This document shows positions 13,086-25,345 of a DNA stretch of 64,000 nucleotides, one piece after another. This DNA is from Lepisosteus oculatus. Taxonomy: Eukaryota; Chordata; Actinopteri; Semionotiformes; Lepisosteidae. Position numbers and translations under genes: made by a program. The notes below the pieces were generated by a model. It was not told the DNA's origin and made no database searches. It saw nothing but the letters and a program-made list of their open reading frames with translations. The stretch is taken from NCBI RefSeq assembly GCF_040954835.1, contig NC_090709.1:40280975-40344974 (forward strand). Direction: 5' to 3'. Positions within the stretch are counted from its first letter, which is position 1; the number at the start of each line of letters is the position of its first letter.

Positions 13086-15100
13086 CCATCCCAGGAAACG
13101 CTGCTGTAGGCTACACAGCTGGGACAGCTGGTTTGTGTGTCTGAGGGCAGCAATCTCTCTGTGCCTGGTCATCCGTCTTCAGCCCAGCGTTCACCTGTCA
13201 CTCAAGATGGAGAGAAAACCTGACCTTAACTATTACAGCTGTACAATAACTACACAACGTCACTCAGCACAGAGGAGCTGTGTGGATTCTTTCACAACTA
13301 ACAGAGCAGAGGCATGTCTGAGCTCTCTGTTCTAGTCCTGATGGTGGCGTCATACACATTACATACAGGTGACAAGAGTGCTGCTTCTATCACCAGTGTT
13401 TCTGCTGAAAATAACAGAACTGTGTCTCTTACTAGTGTCCTCTTGGGGAAAAAAAACAGCAACACTGCTTCTATTACAAGTACTGCTACTGAAAACAACA
13501 ATAATACTGCTTCCAATAATAGTGCTGCTAATAAAATAAGTCTACTAATAGTATTACTATTAATTCAAGAATAACTACTTCACCAGGCTCTAATATCAAT
13601 GCTAGTAACTAAGTTAGTGCAGGTTCTCCTCTCTCACTAGTAGGGTTGTGGGTTCCAGCCCTGAGTGTGACACAGGAGTGACAGGACTAACCTGACCTTG
13701 TGCTCGTGCTGGAGGGTGGTGATGGACTCGGATACGAAAAAGGAGTAGTATCAACAGCACACTGACCAGGTTCTTGTGGGCGAGAGACAGCAGGAGGTCA
13801 GGACACAGCCCTGAGGGTCACCCCCTGGAGCCCCGATAGGAGGAGTCCACTGGCTCTCCGCCTGGAGCTCGTCTCCCAGGAGCAGCCTGAATCAGGGTCA
13901 CCTGCAGCTCTTCGTCATCATGGTCATCCTCACAGGCTCCAGCAGGCAGGAGATCGGGACACCCTGGATGTCTCCCCAAGACGATTCCTACTCTGTCCCC
14001 TCGGAGTCTGTGGATCCCAGATTGGTCCGATCAGCACCGATCATGAAGTCCAGCGTCACCTGCGAGGGACAGCCAGTGAAGGAGAGACTCACCTGGTCTG
14101 CACTCACCTGCCTGGTGCCTCGTACCCTCCTGTCCAGTCCAGAACATCCTCTTGCATGGTACAGTGTTGCCCCACTTCACCCCTGGCTGCCTGATCCTGT
14201 TTCCCAACACAGGGGGGCAGCTCCCACATTCCCAGTCCCTCCCCACCTGTCCCACAGCCTCCCTGACCTCTCCCTGCCTGCAGGGTCAGGTTCCTCCTGC
14301 AGGAGCTGTGTCTGGTGGGAATAAACAGGCCTGAAGGCAGCCTGTGCTCCACCGAGTCCCGACTGCTCCGGTCCAGAGCTGCTGTTCTGGTGACCCGTCC
14401 TGGAGAAACACAGGCCTGTTGTCCACAGGCTCTCTCTCCCCCTTCGGAGGTTCTGACACCCCTGGGCTCCTCTTCATTGTTGTGGCACAACTGGGCTCCT
14501 CCTCCTCTTTGTTCCAACACCCCTGGGTGTCCAGGCGCCAGGCTCCTCCTCCTGGCCAGCCCGAGTCTCCGGGGGGGTCCAGGCGCTGGGCTCCTCCCAG
14601 AGTCGAGGTCCAGGAGGAGTTTCTTCCTGTTGGCTTCTCCCAGATCTTCCAGACTCCTCAGGCCTGAGCCGGGCTGGGAGGAGGGAACCTTCCCTGAGAT
14701 CCTGGAGCCCGACGTCCAGACGAGACGACCGGAGAGATGGAGCCGATGGGGGAGGATGAGGGCTTCAGGGCTCCTGTTGTCCCACTGGGAGAGAGCTCCG
14801 ATGTTGGGGCATCTGCATTTCCTTTCGTCTCTTCCAGAATTTCCACAAGAAGTAGCCTTGTACCCCAGTGTGCTCATTGACTGGTTTAGTGACAAAAATC
14901 ACGTTTCCTTACCTGGAGACGAAACCACGTACCAGGACCTTATTTTACGATCCGCTCAGAAGAAATGCGAACGTGATGGGACATGATTTGGTGCTTTTTC
15001 GTCACTATCGACTGACTCCGCGGTGAGGAAGATGCGGCACCCGTCTTCGTCACTGGTGGACGTCCCCGTAACCGACTCGCAGCCTCAAACAGAGAAGATA
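13086..15100. other. No gene supported; several open stretches
   Basis: About 13,370-13,560 is a cryptically simple ACT/AAT-rich tract that reads as Ser/Thr/Asn-rich on plus. Between 13,900 and 14,980 both strands stay open for 130-260 codons, but the composition is GC-rich low complexity and no domain is visible. Two short minus-strand candidates, near 13,100-13,180 (QLSQLCSLQQRF) and 13,708-13,790 (a 12-residue hydrophobic run), look exon-like but lack partners. Confidence 0.35.
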
Positions 15101-15104
15101 CACC

Positions 15105-16495
15105 CATTCAAAACAGACTGGGATCAAGCGCAACACGTGTCGCCCCTCAATGTGCGGAAGACCTCTGCAGACACAAATGTATATACTGTATTGTACACAC
15201 AACGGAGGAAAAAAAACGTTTCCTTACCTGTGAAGGATCTCCGTATGAATCTGTATCATTTATCAGTGCAAATAAAAACCGCTTCAATAGGATTCGCGTT
15301 CAAATTCAAACCTAGTAGTCTCGTACACTCATTTAGTATAATGTATCATGAATGACCCTCTTAAATTAAGAACAGGAACATCCCGTTATACATAAACGCG
15401 ACACAAAGTTATAGTTCTATATTAACCTGACCAAACATTCATTTACGGTTTAAATGAATTGAAATGCTCCGACTCAGAGCGTCTTGTAGCTCGTGTTAAT
15501 CAGGACAGCAATGCGGAGCCCTTTGTGTATTAAGCACAAGTTCAGCTGGTCTCGAACTTGACACACATTAAAAACAAACTTGGATAAAGTGCAACAAGCC
15601 GCCCCTCAATGTGCAGAAGACCTGTGCAGACACAAATGTATATATGATACAGGCAACCGAAAAAAACGTTCGCTTACATATGAATCTGTATCATTTCTCA
15701 GTGCAAATAAAACCCGCTTTAATAGGATTCGCGTTCAAATTCAAACCCGCAGCTGCTGCTCTCGTTGGTGTCGTGACTAATTGCACTTGAGTATGGCGTT
15801 AGTCATCTCGGACCCTCATCTGGTCTGATTGAGCATGACTGTCCTTCTTAAATTAAGAACAAGAACATCCCGATATACATAAATACCACACAAAGTAATA
15901 GTTCTACATATTCATTTACGGTTTAAATGAATTTAAATGCTCCGACTCAGAGCGTCTTGTAGTTCGTGTTAATGAGCACAACAATGCGGAGCCCTTTGTG
16001 TATTAAGCACGAGTTCAGCTGGTCTCCAACTTGACACACATTAAAAACAAACAGATTAAAGTACATTACATGTTGCTGCTTAAAATGCAGAAGACCTGTT
16101 CAGACACAAATGTATACATGATACACACAACCGAGAAAAACGTTCGCTTACATATGAAGGATCTCCGGATGAATCTTCTTCATTTATCAGTGCAAATAAA
16201 AGCCTCTTTAATAGGATTCGCGTTCAAATTCAAACGCAGTAGTCTCGTACCTCATCTGGTATAATTTAGCATGAATGACCCTCTTAAATTAAGAACAGGA
16301 ACATCCCGTTATACATCAACACGACACAAAGTCATAGTTCTATATTAACGCGACCAGCATATTCATTTACGGTTTAAATGAATTGAAATGCTCCGACTCA
16401 GAGCGTCTTGTAGTTCGTGTTAATCAGGACAACAATGCTGAGTCCTTTGTATATTAAGCACGAGTTCAGCTGGTCTCCAGCTTCACTCCGCACGG
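15105..16495 (+). repeat. Three tandem copies of a ~470-bp unit
   Basis: The anchor ACAAATGTATA lies near 15,173, 15,632 and 16,106, giving spacings of about 459 and 474 bp. Each copy also holds a shared GAAGACCT block, a GTGCAAATAAAA block, GATTCGCGTTCAAATTCAAA, and a run ending GCTCCGACTCAGAGCGTCTT. Copies differ by point changes and small indels. No conserved ORF spans the unit. Confidence 0.85.
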
Positions 16496-16499
16496 TTTT

Positions 16500-17040
16500 T
16501 TTCGTAGCATTGAGCTCAGAGCTGTAGCTCTTCTCCAGACAGCAGCGTGCTCTCCGAATGCTCGTTATAACTGACCCACAGCGGTCAGTATGAAGTTTGC
16601 GCTGAACACTGTACATCACCCACACGCGGTACCTCTGCTTCCGAGCCCAGTCAGCTCTGCTGTGTTCACGACGGGACCTCCGCTCTCTCTCTCCGGTGAT
16701 CTGATCCGACAAATGACGTTTCCCTCCGCTCTGGGCCCCAGACCTCTCTCACACCACCTGGGTGCGATCGCACCCCGGCCAATCAGGAGACTTCGTCAAT
16801 TAAGCAATTAAGAGTCCCGAAACTTTATTGAAAACGCAAGTTCAGTTTCTGAAGAATGCATCTGAAAATACAGTTATAATTTTGCTTGAAAATGCACTTT
16901 ACCGGTGTAACAAGGATAAGAAGCAGCAGGCTGTACACTAAAAAACAAGCTTAAAAAAATACGATTTCCTAAAAACGACATTCGATCTTTTAAACAACAC
17001 AGGGCAGAGAGGGGCGACCGGAGAATTGCAGAGTAAACTT
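16500..17040. other. Unique spacer with palindrome and CCAAT box
   Basis: Contains the perfect 14-base palindrome GGTGCGATCGCACC near 16,760, followed at once by a CCAAT box (GGCCAATCAGG) and preceded by ATGACGTTT. This is promoter-like in flavour, but I see no transcript unit to attach it to. Confidence 0.3.
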
Positions 17041-17570
17041 AACGATATTTAAGTTCATAAATGTTAAGATAGGTGTCAGTTCTGTACGTGATAGAAATAT
17101 TTATGCAACACAATAAGTACATCGAAGATGACTAACAGAATTGGAATTTTATGACCTTTCAAAGGTATAAATCTCAGTTCTGTACATTATGCAGTATATC
17201 TAATAAGTCATTATATTAAAATTAAAATTAAAAATTAATGTAAATTAAAATATATACATCTCAGTTCTGTTCCACGATAGAAATATTTCTCTAACGAAGT
17301 AACTAATTAAATTAAAGAGGATATAAATTCATGTGATGGCAAATAATTAAATCTCAGTTCTGTACATGATGTATCTAATGAAGAAAGTTATTGTAATAAA
17401 GATGATAGAATTCCACGTCATTTCAAAGACATAAATCTCTTCTGAACACGATACAAGTATTTGTCTAGTGAAATCAGTAATTGCGCATAAACAAATCTCT
17501 GTTCTTTCTGCACATGACAGTACTGTAGCTCTTAGGACTAACATATACGTCACTGCGTCTGTACAGATAC
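17040..17570. repeat. AT-rich degenerate tandem repeat 3' of the Ig-type gene
   Basis: CTCAGTTCTGTACATGATAG-like cores recur about every 100-120 bp in strongly AT-rich sequence, unlike the GC-rich surroundings. It lies just beyond the stop codon of the minus-strand immunoglobulin-type gene and could be part of its 3' UTR or its flank. Confidence 0.5.
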
Positions 17571-17854
17571 ACTCAACGTGAAGAGACAGTTCTGTAAAAT
17601 GGTCCGATTTCGATATAGAAGGAGTCTCTGATCCGGGGGGGGGGGGCTTGACCTCTGACCTCTGACCTCTGGGTTATCACTGTCTGTCCACTAGTGGGGT
17701 TTCAAGAAAACCGCCACCTCATCTCCACCCCCACAGGGCTCAGATTCGGGGCTCCAGCTGCATCCCCTGTCCCCTCCGAACCGGGGTCTGGACCGGCCGA
17801 GTGGACGCCGACCCGACCCGACCCGACCCGACCCGCGACCCCAGGACGCCATGG

Positions 17855-19214
17855 TCAGTTCTTGGTTCCGAGCAGGCTCTCGAAACGCGTCCTCAGAGCT
17901 CTCCTCTTGCAGAAGCCAATCGCCAATCCGCAAATAATCAGAGCCACAGTGACCACAGTGACCGCAGCGATGACCGCAGCGATGGACTGGGCTCCTGAGG
18001 GCCCTGAAACCACAGAAACTGTCCGTCAGTAACTACATGGTGACCACAGTACACATCGGTGATGAGGATTCTGCACTGAGATTCATGGAGATAGACTGGG
18101 ACTGGAGCTCTTATTGTAACAGACTGGTCTACTGGACTGGGACTGGAGCTCCTATTGTAACAGACTGTTCTACTGCACTGGGACTGGAGCTCCTATTGTA
18201 ACAGACTGGTCTACTGCACTGGGACTGGAGCTCCTATTGTAACAGACAGGTCTACTGGACTGGGACTGGAGCTCCTATTGTAACAGACTGTTCTACTGGA
18301 CTGGGACTGGAGCTCCTATTGTAACAGACTGTTCTACTGGACTGGGACTGGAGCTCCTATTGTAACAGACTGTTCTACTGCACTGGGACTGGAGCTCCTA
18401 CTGTAACAGACTGTTCTACTGGACTGGGACTGGAGCTCCTATTGTAACAGACTGGTCTACTGCACTGGGACTGGAGCTCCTATTGTAACAGGACTGTTCT
18501 ACTGCACTGGGACTGGAGCTCCTATTGTAACAGACTGGTCTACTGCACTGGGACTGGAGCTCCTATTGTAACAGACTGGTCTACTGCACTGGGACTGGAG
18601 CTCCTATTGTAACAGACTGGTCTACTGGACTGGGACTGGAGCTCCTACTGTAACAGACTGGTCTACTGGACTGGGACTGGAGCTCCTATTGTAACAGACT
18701 GTTCTACTGGACTGGGACTGGAGCTCCTATTAATCAGTTACAAATTCCTCTCTCCCTTATCCACTCACCCTCCACAGTGACGATCACAGTGCTGATGGTG
18801 TTTCCCTGAAGGTCCCTCACTGTGTAGCTCCCCTGATCAGACGCCCTCAGCTCCTGCAGTCTGAGCTCCTGATTGTCCACTGACACTCTGTCTCTGTACT
18901 GGGGGACACAGCTGGCTGTGCTGTTCTGGACAGAACACACTGAGGTCCAGTCTCCTGAGCCTGCAGGGTCAAACAGCACCTCCACCGGCTCTCCAGTGAA
19001 CAGGGGGACAGACAGAGAGGCTCCAGCCTGCAGGCTCAGGACTTCTGATCGAGCTGAAAGACACAAGGAGGAAGGAGTTGACTGGGCAGAGTTTCACACA
19101 CTGGTGACCAGTTCACGCTCACATCCCCCATTTCTGTGGTCTGACTATATTCCCGTCAGACAACATTACACAATCTCGCATCTCCTCTCTCCACTGCCCG
19201 TTTACCCAGGGCAC

Positions 19215-19251
<37 letters not shown>

Positions 19252-21943
19252 TCTTACACTTATATAGCGCTTTTCTGGACACTCCACTCAAAGTGCTTTA
19301 CAGGTAATGGGGAATCCCACTACCACCACCAATGTGCAGCCCCACCTGGATGAACCCATTCCTGTGTCCCTGCCTGTCTCCTGTCTCACACACCCTCCCC
19401 TTACCACTGACGGCCAGGACTCAGGCACGATGCATCCTGGGATCCGTCTGGAGCGACACTTTGAAAACACGAGACTATTCTCTCCTGGCCCGAACCCTGC
19501 CCCCCTGTCTTGGAAAAAACGTCCCAGATCGTACCTGTAACGTTGAGCCGGACCCTCCCCAAACAAAGCAGGTTGTTGATTTCCTTCTTGAACGCGCACT
19601 CGTAGACGTCCTCGTCGGAGAAGGAGGCCTGGAGGAGACTCAGGGAGAAGTCCCCCCGTCTGATCTTCTCCCGGGACACCTGGGCTCTGGTCTCGAACCC
19701 GGGGCCGGCGTAGGGCTTCCCTCTGCTGAACGCACAGACGAAGAGCCGAACGGTTTTCCATCTCAGGTAGATCCGATCTTCTGGGGTCCCCCTGTAGGCT
19801 GATCCATCGCAGGGCAGAGAGACAGAGTCCCCAAACCTCACCGACACCGAGACAGGACCTGGGCAGACTGAGGGAGACAGCAGCGCCGTCACGGACACAC
19901 AAAGACATCAGCCACTGCCTCCCAGCGACACCGAGAAAGAGACGCAGGACAGCACCCTTACAGACACACGCAGGAGAAACTCAGCCGCAGTGACAGACAG
20001 CTGTATTGATACCGTTATAGTTATTGGAAGAGGCTCTTGAGGTGTCTCGGGTGTCTGAGGGACAACAGTCAAACGTCCAGCGGGTGTCAACATTTCTAAC
20101 GCTCGGGAGCTTCGGAGCAAGAGAGGAACTGAGGTCCTCACTCGGGTGGGGGGGACACACACCAACCCGATGGGAGGAATGGTCTGGTTCTCCTTGGTTA
20201 AATCGAGCGCTGGGTCAATGGTCGAGAGACATTGACCGCGGAGGAATAGAGAGATCTGACAGGTAGAGGAGTGAAGACGGGGCCAGACGGCGGGGGGGGG
20301 TCCTCGTTCCGATTGTCCCCCAAGACCAGACTGGGGTTCAGTATCTGAAGCCAGTCCGTTGTACTTAGGAAACTCGGATTTCCTGTATAGGGAACCCCGA
20401 GGTGAAAAACAGTCTCTCCTGTTCAACGGAGGCCGTTTCGGAAAGAGGGAGATACGCTGCCCGTTCATTCTGTAGCACCTGGGCTGACAGAGAGAGATTT
20501 CACTCCAGGTTGGGTGCCGTCTGGCGGAGAAGGTAGGTTTAGGTACCCCGTTTGGCAGCGTAGGTGTTATACAGCAGTGGTTCTCAAACGTTCTGGGCCA
20601 AGTACCACCCCTGACCAAACCAAAGCATCCAAGTGACACCTGCAGGTCGTCTTCACCTACAGGAACCCCAGGAATTCTCAATGAGCAACATGAGCGCGCA
20701 CACACTCACGCTCACAAATAATCAAAATAGCACCGAGCACTTAGATCATATGGATCAGGCGTGCGTGCTCGATCGGCGCTGGGCGTCAGTACTCTCGGTG
20801 TCTGTTCCTTTCAGCCAGGACATATGTGTCACGGACGTCCAAAGGGACTCACCCTGGGGAGCAGGAGAGCGGAAAAAGACCCATATGCGTAGCGGCGAGA
20901 CGGGAAAAAGGCCCGGGCTCGTTAGTGCAAAGAGTTCAGGAATGCCGTATAGAAACCTAGGCCCTCAGGGAGCGGACGTGGGGCGCCCTGGTGCTAGGCG
21001 GGTCTCAGGACATCCGAACGTCAATGCTGAGCCAGGACAGAGTGCAAGACCCGGAAATATATAGCCCAAGGGAAAGAGAGGGACCGGAAGGACAGCAGAC
21101 CGGAAACTAGGGACAGGGCAGAGAAGGAGCGCCCTCTGGCTGCAGAGGGCGTGACAATAAGACCTGATTTCTGCGAGGTATTTACTTCCGATCGCTTGTT
21201 CTGTTGGCAAAGGTGGAGCTGAGCCGTGTCTCTAGAGGGATTCGTGTGGGCGTTGCATCGACGAAGGGAGGCACTCATTTTATTCAAACAGAAAATCTGA
21301 AAACCCGTCTCAAGCTTTCTGAAACTGGTTAAGTAAATTCCAGATGAAAAACGCATATGATTTTTAATTGTTCGATTTTTAATTCCCAATTCTTCAGTGC
21401 ACACAACACATTTCCAGGGTCATCTGGCACACCACCAGGGGGCGCTCCGTACCACAGTTTGAGAGCCACTGTTACGGAGGATTTGGGTACTTGCTAGCAG
21501 TCTGGGGATTTTCTGGTTGTTCAGGACCTGGGCCTTCTGAGATACCTGGTTTGTAAACTGAGTAACTTGTATGTTGTACTGTAGGTTTATGTGGTGTGTT
21601 GTTCAGTGTGTCATCATCATGCAATTTTAATATTTCTTTAACCCAGTGGGGCAGAATTATTACTGTTATTTAAGGACAAGCACTGATTTCTGTGAGAAAC
21701 AGTTAATACTGAACAGCACACAGAGCGCCAACAGAGACACACTGAGAGTAAATGAGATATTATTTTCCAATCGGGGCCCGAAGATTAAACACAAGCAGGA
21801 TGCATTGATCATTACTGGGTCTCTGCACTTTGAATATTTAGCATTTTGCTTTTACCTCCCTGTAAATAGGAGAAACAAAGTAATAAATGTCTTGAGCTCT
21901 CACCTCCATTGAAGATCCCACCAAAGAGAACCCAGAGCATCAT
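17855..21943 (-). CDS. Immunoglobulin-superfamily type I membrane protein, 268 aa
   Basis: Four coding exons, all with phase-1 junctions as usual for Ig genes: 21,904-21,943 (start MMLWVLFGGIFNG, a short hydrophobic leader), 19,535-19,867, 18,769-19,053 and 17,855-18,003. Domain 1 (about 15-124) is V-like, with Cys33, Trp50 and a DEDVYEC motif giving Cys104; extra cysteines sit at 58 and about 117. Domain 2 (about 125-219) has the same fold signature (DQGSYTV) but lacks both canonical cysteines; it has Cys164, Cys173 and an NST sequon. Residues 226-250 form a transmembrane helix, followed by an 18-residue basic tail with no ITAM or ITIM. The shape suggests a cell-surface ligand or receptor related to butyrophilin/B7- or SLAM-like fish proteins, possibly signalling through a partner. 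The family is not assigned. Introns carry a 41-bp minisatellite and an hAT remnant. Confidence 0.8.
18090..18731. repeat. 41-bp minisatellite (family C), intron of the Ig-type gene
   Basis: About 15-16 units of a 41-bp sequence containing CACTGGGACTGGAGCTCCTA and TTGTAACAGACTG, with very low divergence. The same family forms a second array at 36.1-37.4 kb in the first intron of the myomegalin gene. Confidence 0.95.
19208..19365 (+). repeat. (AAT)n plus fragment of dispersed fish repeat
   Basis: A run of AAT triplets is followed by CTTATATAGCGCTTTTCTGG, then CACTCCACTCAAAGTGCTTT and a GTGCAGCCCCACCTGGATGA block. The same repeat appears longer and diverged at 25,036-25,345 and as a reversed fragment at 46,258-46,345, each time next to a simple repeat, as expected of a SINE-like family with microsatellite tails. 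Confidence 0.65.
19900..20574. other. Intron sequence of the Ig-type gene, nothing recognised
   Basis: Lies between the leader exon and the first Ig domain exon. It contains a poly-G run near 20,293 and open frames on minus, but no splice-compatible extra Ig exon was found. Confidence 0.3.
20575..21471. mobile_element. Non-autonomous hAT-type DNA transposon
   Basis: The left end reads CAGTGGTTCTCAAACG and the right end is the inverse of CAGTGGCTCTCAAACTG, matching terminal inverted repeats of hAT/Charlie-type elements. The presumed 8-bp target duplications are decayed (TTATACAG and TTACGGAG, 5 of 8 matching). The roughly 0.9-kb interior has no transposase frame, so it is a deletion derivative or MITE within the Ig gene intron. 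Confidence 0.65.
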
Positions 21944-22067
21944 ACGGGGACTCAGCAGAGAGACACAGCACAGCAAATACAGAAACAGTCGCTATAACAA
22001 GGAACACATGAATAAGACTCACTCACTTTTAGAACAGGCTCAATCATAGATCAGGCATTTCAGAAAC

Positions 22068-22775
22068 AGCAGGGCTGTCCAGTCCTGGTCCTGGAGGGGT
22101 CAGTGTGTGTGTGTCTGCAGAGTCTCCAGGGGTCTTTAAAGCAGGGCTGTCCAGTCCTGGTCCTGGAGGGGTCAGTGTGTGTGTCTGCAGAGTCTCCAGG
22201 GGTCTTTAAAGCAGGGCTGTCCAGTCCTGGTCCTGGAGGGGTCAGTGTGTGTGTGTCTGCAGAGTCTCCAGGGGTCTTTAAAGCAGGGCTGTCCAGTCCT
22301 GGTCCTGGAGGGGTCAGTGTGTGTGTGTGTCTGCAGAGTCTCCAGGGGTCTTTAAAGCAGGGCTGTCCAGTCCTGGTCCTGTAGGGGTCAGTGTGTGTGT
22401 GTGTCTGCAGAGTCTCCAGGGGTCTTTAAAGCAGGGCTGTCCAGTCCTGGTCCTGGAGGGGTCAGTGTGTGTGTGTCTGCAGAGTCTCCAGGGGTCTTTA
22501 AAGCAGGGCTGTCCAGTCCTGGTCCTGGAGGGGTCAGTGTGTGTGTGTGTCTGCAGAGTCTCCAGGGGTCTTTAAAGCAGGGCTGTCCAGTCCTGGTCCT
22601 GGAGGGGTCAGTGTGTGTGTGTCTGCAGAGTCTCCAGGGGTCTTTAAAGCAGGGCTGTCCAGTCCTGGTCCTGGAGGGGTCAGTGTGTGTGTGTGTCTGC
22701 AGAGTCTCCAGGGGTCTTTAAAGCAGGGCTGTCCAGTCCTGGTCCTGGAGGGGTCAGTGTGTGTTATGTGTGTCT
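22068..22775 (+). repeat. ~70-bp minisatellite, family B, plus orientation
   Basis: About ten near-identical units of 68-74 bp containing AGGGCTGTCCAGTCCTGGTC, GGAGGGGTCAGTG, a (TG)n run of variable length, and CTGCAGAGTCTCCAGGGGTC. Length variation comes almost only from the TG run. It lies immediately upstream of the Ig-type gene leader exon. Confidence 0.95.
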
Positions 22776-22790
22776 GCAGAGTCTCTGTCT

Positions 22791-23636
22791 TTAATGCAAC
22801 ACCACCAGAAGAGCTGCTAAACTCTGTCAATTAAGCCAATAACAAGCTAAACGTAATGTTTAAGAGCCCTCCCTACAGCAGCCTGAAAATATCAATTCCT
22901 TTGAATAATAGACAACTGTGCAGGTACTATACAGCATTAATGTGCTTTCATTTCCGTTTGGTATGTGGTATTTATGCAGAGTTACTCAATAGAAGAGGTA
23001 AAGCTCTGACACATATTATAATCAATAATTTATATAACAGTGTGAAACAAAGAAAAACTCCGACGAGACCCGACACGAGACTTGAAAATCCTCAAGAGCC
23101 GTTCGTGCCACTAGCAGGTAACAGGGAGAACAGTTACACGATGGAGACGAAGCGAAGCGTTAAGAAGACATACCGAGGCGCACAAATTAAAAAGGCGGAC
23201 GTCACCTTCACGATAGCGTCCAAATCAGCACACAGACTGGCTCAAACCGCACAAACACAATTCTTCACCGAACCTCAGGCGCACAGCGTCACATGAGCCT
23301 TGTCCCTGTGTCTGCCGACGTAAAAAAACATTAACAGGCAGAATATTTCTCTTCACCAAGATAACTGCAACTCGTTCAACTGGCTCACGCCCCTCAAAGA
23401 GGAAATGAATTTCAATCTCTTCGCGATGCAAAAACAGAAACACCGCGCCTGATCTCAACAGCTTGTATGAGAGGGGAGGAATGAGATTCTTCTCCGTCAT
23501 TTACTGTCATTCGAGCGCTGTTTGGTCCGGCTGAGAAATTTCTGCAGCTTCTGTCCGATTTTGCGCGGGGCAATAATATCAAATTCAAGTAAAAGCCCCC
23601 CCAGACGTGGACTAGCTTATCCCAGCACTGCAGATA
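22791..23636. other. Unique spacer between inverted family B arrays
   Basis: About 850 bp with moderate GC. A 146-codon plus-strand ORF is present but shows no motif. The flanking arrays are in opposite orientation, so this segment could form the loop of a long hairpin. Confidence 0.35.
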
Positions 23637-24126
23637 CCCAGACCGACCCCTCCAGGACCAGGACTGGACAGCCCTGCTTTAAAGACCCCTGGAGACTCTG
23701 CAGACACACACACACACTGACCCCTCCAGGAACAGGACTGGACAGCCCTGCTTTAAAGACCCCTGGAGACTCTGCAGACACACACACACACACTGACCCC
23801 TCCAGGACCAGGACTGGACAGCCCTGCTTTAAAGACCCCTGGAGACTCTGCAGACACACACACACTGACCCCTCCAGGACCAGGACTGGACAGCCCTGCT
23901 TTAAAGACCCCTGGAGACTCTGCAGACACACACACACTGACCCCTCCAGGACCAGGACTGGACAGCCCTGCTTTAAAGACCCCTGGAGACTCTGCACACA
24001 CACACACACTGACCCCTCCAGGACCAGGACTGGACAGCCCTGCTTTAAAGACCCCTGGAGACTCTGCAGACACACACACACACTGACCCCTCCAGGACCA
24101 GGACTGGACAGCCCTGCTTTAAAGAT
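23637..24126 (-). repeat. ~70-bp minisatellite, family B, minus orientation
   Basis: Seven units of the family found at 22.1 kb, reverse-complemented. Boundaries are sharp on both sides. Confidence 0.95.
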
Positions 24127-24389
24127 TAGTTACAGCGTCAAAAAATAAGATTATTTACCAACCTACACCAGTAACACAGAAGCGCCTCAACTGCATTCCT
24201 TCCCAATATAAAAATGGAAATATGTCTTCCTCTCCTCCAGAAAACTAACCCTAAAGCTTGTTTGACAGCTATCATGTGCTTCACTGCACAAAACTAAGAA
24301 AACGCCCCACCTGATCGCAGGAACCACCTGATCCCTTTCTGACTCAATACAGAGATGTGTTATTACAGGTCAGGCGTTTCGGCTTCATC

Positions 24390-24600
24390 AAGGGCTGTCC
24401 TGGAGGGGTCAGTGTGTGTGTGTGTCTGCAGAGTCTCCAGGGGTCTTTAAAGCAGGGCTGTCCAGTCCTGGTCCTGGAGGGGTCAGTGTGTGTGTGTCTG
24501 CAGAGTCTCCAGGGGTCTTTAAAGCAGGGCTGTCCAGTCCTGGTCCTGGAGGGGTCAGTGTGTGTGTCTGCAGAGTCTCCAGGGGTCTTTAAAGCAGGGG
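24390..24600 (+). repeat. ~70-bp minisatellite, family B, short array
   Basis: Three units in plus orientation, preceded by GGTCAGGCGTTTCGGCTTCA, which is unique. This is the third cluster of the family within 2.6 kb. Confidence 0.9.
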
Positions 24601-25035
24601 TCCCTTTAAACCTCGATGACCTCAGGCCAGGGCCAAATGTCTGCACCAGCACCAGGTACATGGCAGGAGGAAGACAACGCCAGAGCCTTCCTCCTCCTTC
24701 TCCTCCTCGGCTGCTCTCGGTGGTGTCCGAGTCCCCCTGCCCCCCGTGTCTGAGCTCCCTGTCTCCAGTCCTCTGGGGCGACCCCGGGTTATTCTGGGGT
24801 GCGGGGGGGTGTCCCTGTGGCCAGAGCTCGACCAGCCCGCTGTGTGCAAGCAGCCAGCACTAACCAGAGTGTTCGCACCCCATCCCCCAGCGCCCCTCTG
24901 CCGGTCCCTGGCGCCGGCGCACCCCTCTCGCTCTCCCAGACCCCCCCTGACCAGCGGGGTGATACCGAGCGACGACACAACTCGGGGGGGGGTCCATCTC
25001 GGTGGACTGGCGCCTGCCCCCCTTTCAGAGCTTAG
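24601..25035. other. GC-rich spacer, nothing recognised
   Basis: Open on several frames because of high GC, with no domain or splice pattern that I can support. Confidence 0.3.
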
Positions 25036-25345
25036 ATGATGATGATGATGATGCCGACAGTACCTCACACTTCTTCTTGCGCCTTTCTGGACCCTCCACT
25101 CAGAGCTCTTCCCAGGTCAGGGGGCTCCCCTCCAGCCCCCCCCCCCAGTGTGTACCCCCACCTGGATGATGCTCCAGTCCGCTCAGCACACAGCAGCTCT
25201 CAGTGGGGAGGAGAGCAGAGGGATGGAGCCAGTTCAGAGAGGGGGGGTGATTAGGAATCAGGCCAGGACACTGGGGTAACACCCCTACTCTTCTGGAGAG
25301 ACGCTCTAGGATTGTTAATGACCCCCGGTCGATAAAAATACAGAT
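25036..25345 (+). repeat. Dispersed fish repeat (SINE-like), diverged copy
   Basis: Starts with a (GAT)n tract, then a GCCTTTCTGGACCCTCCACT block, a CCCCACCTGGATGATGCTCC block, a GTGGGGAGGAGAGCAG block and GGGGTAACACCCCTACTCTT, ending in a short AT-rich part near GTTAATGACC. It is the longest of the three copies in this window. Confidence 0.65.
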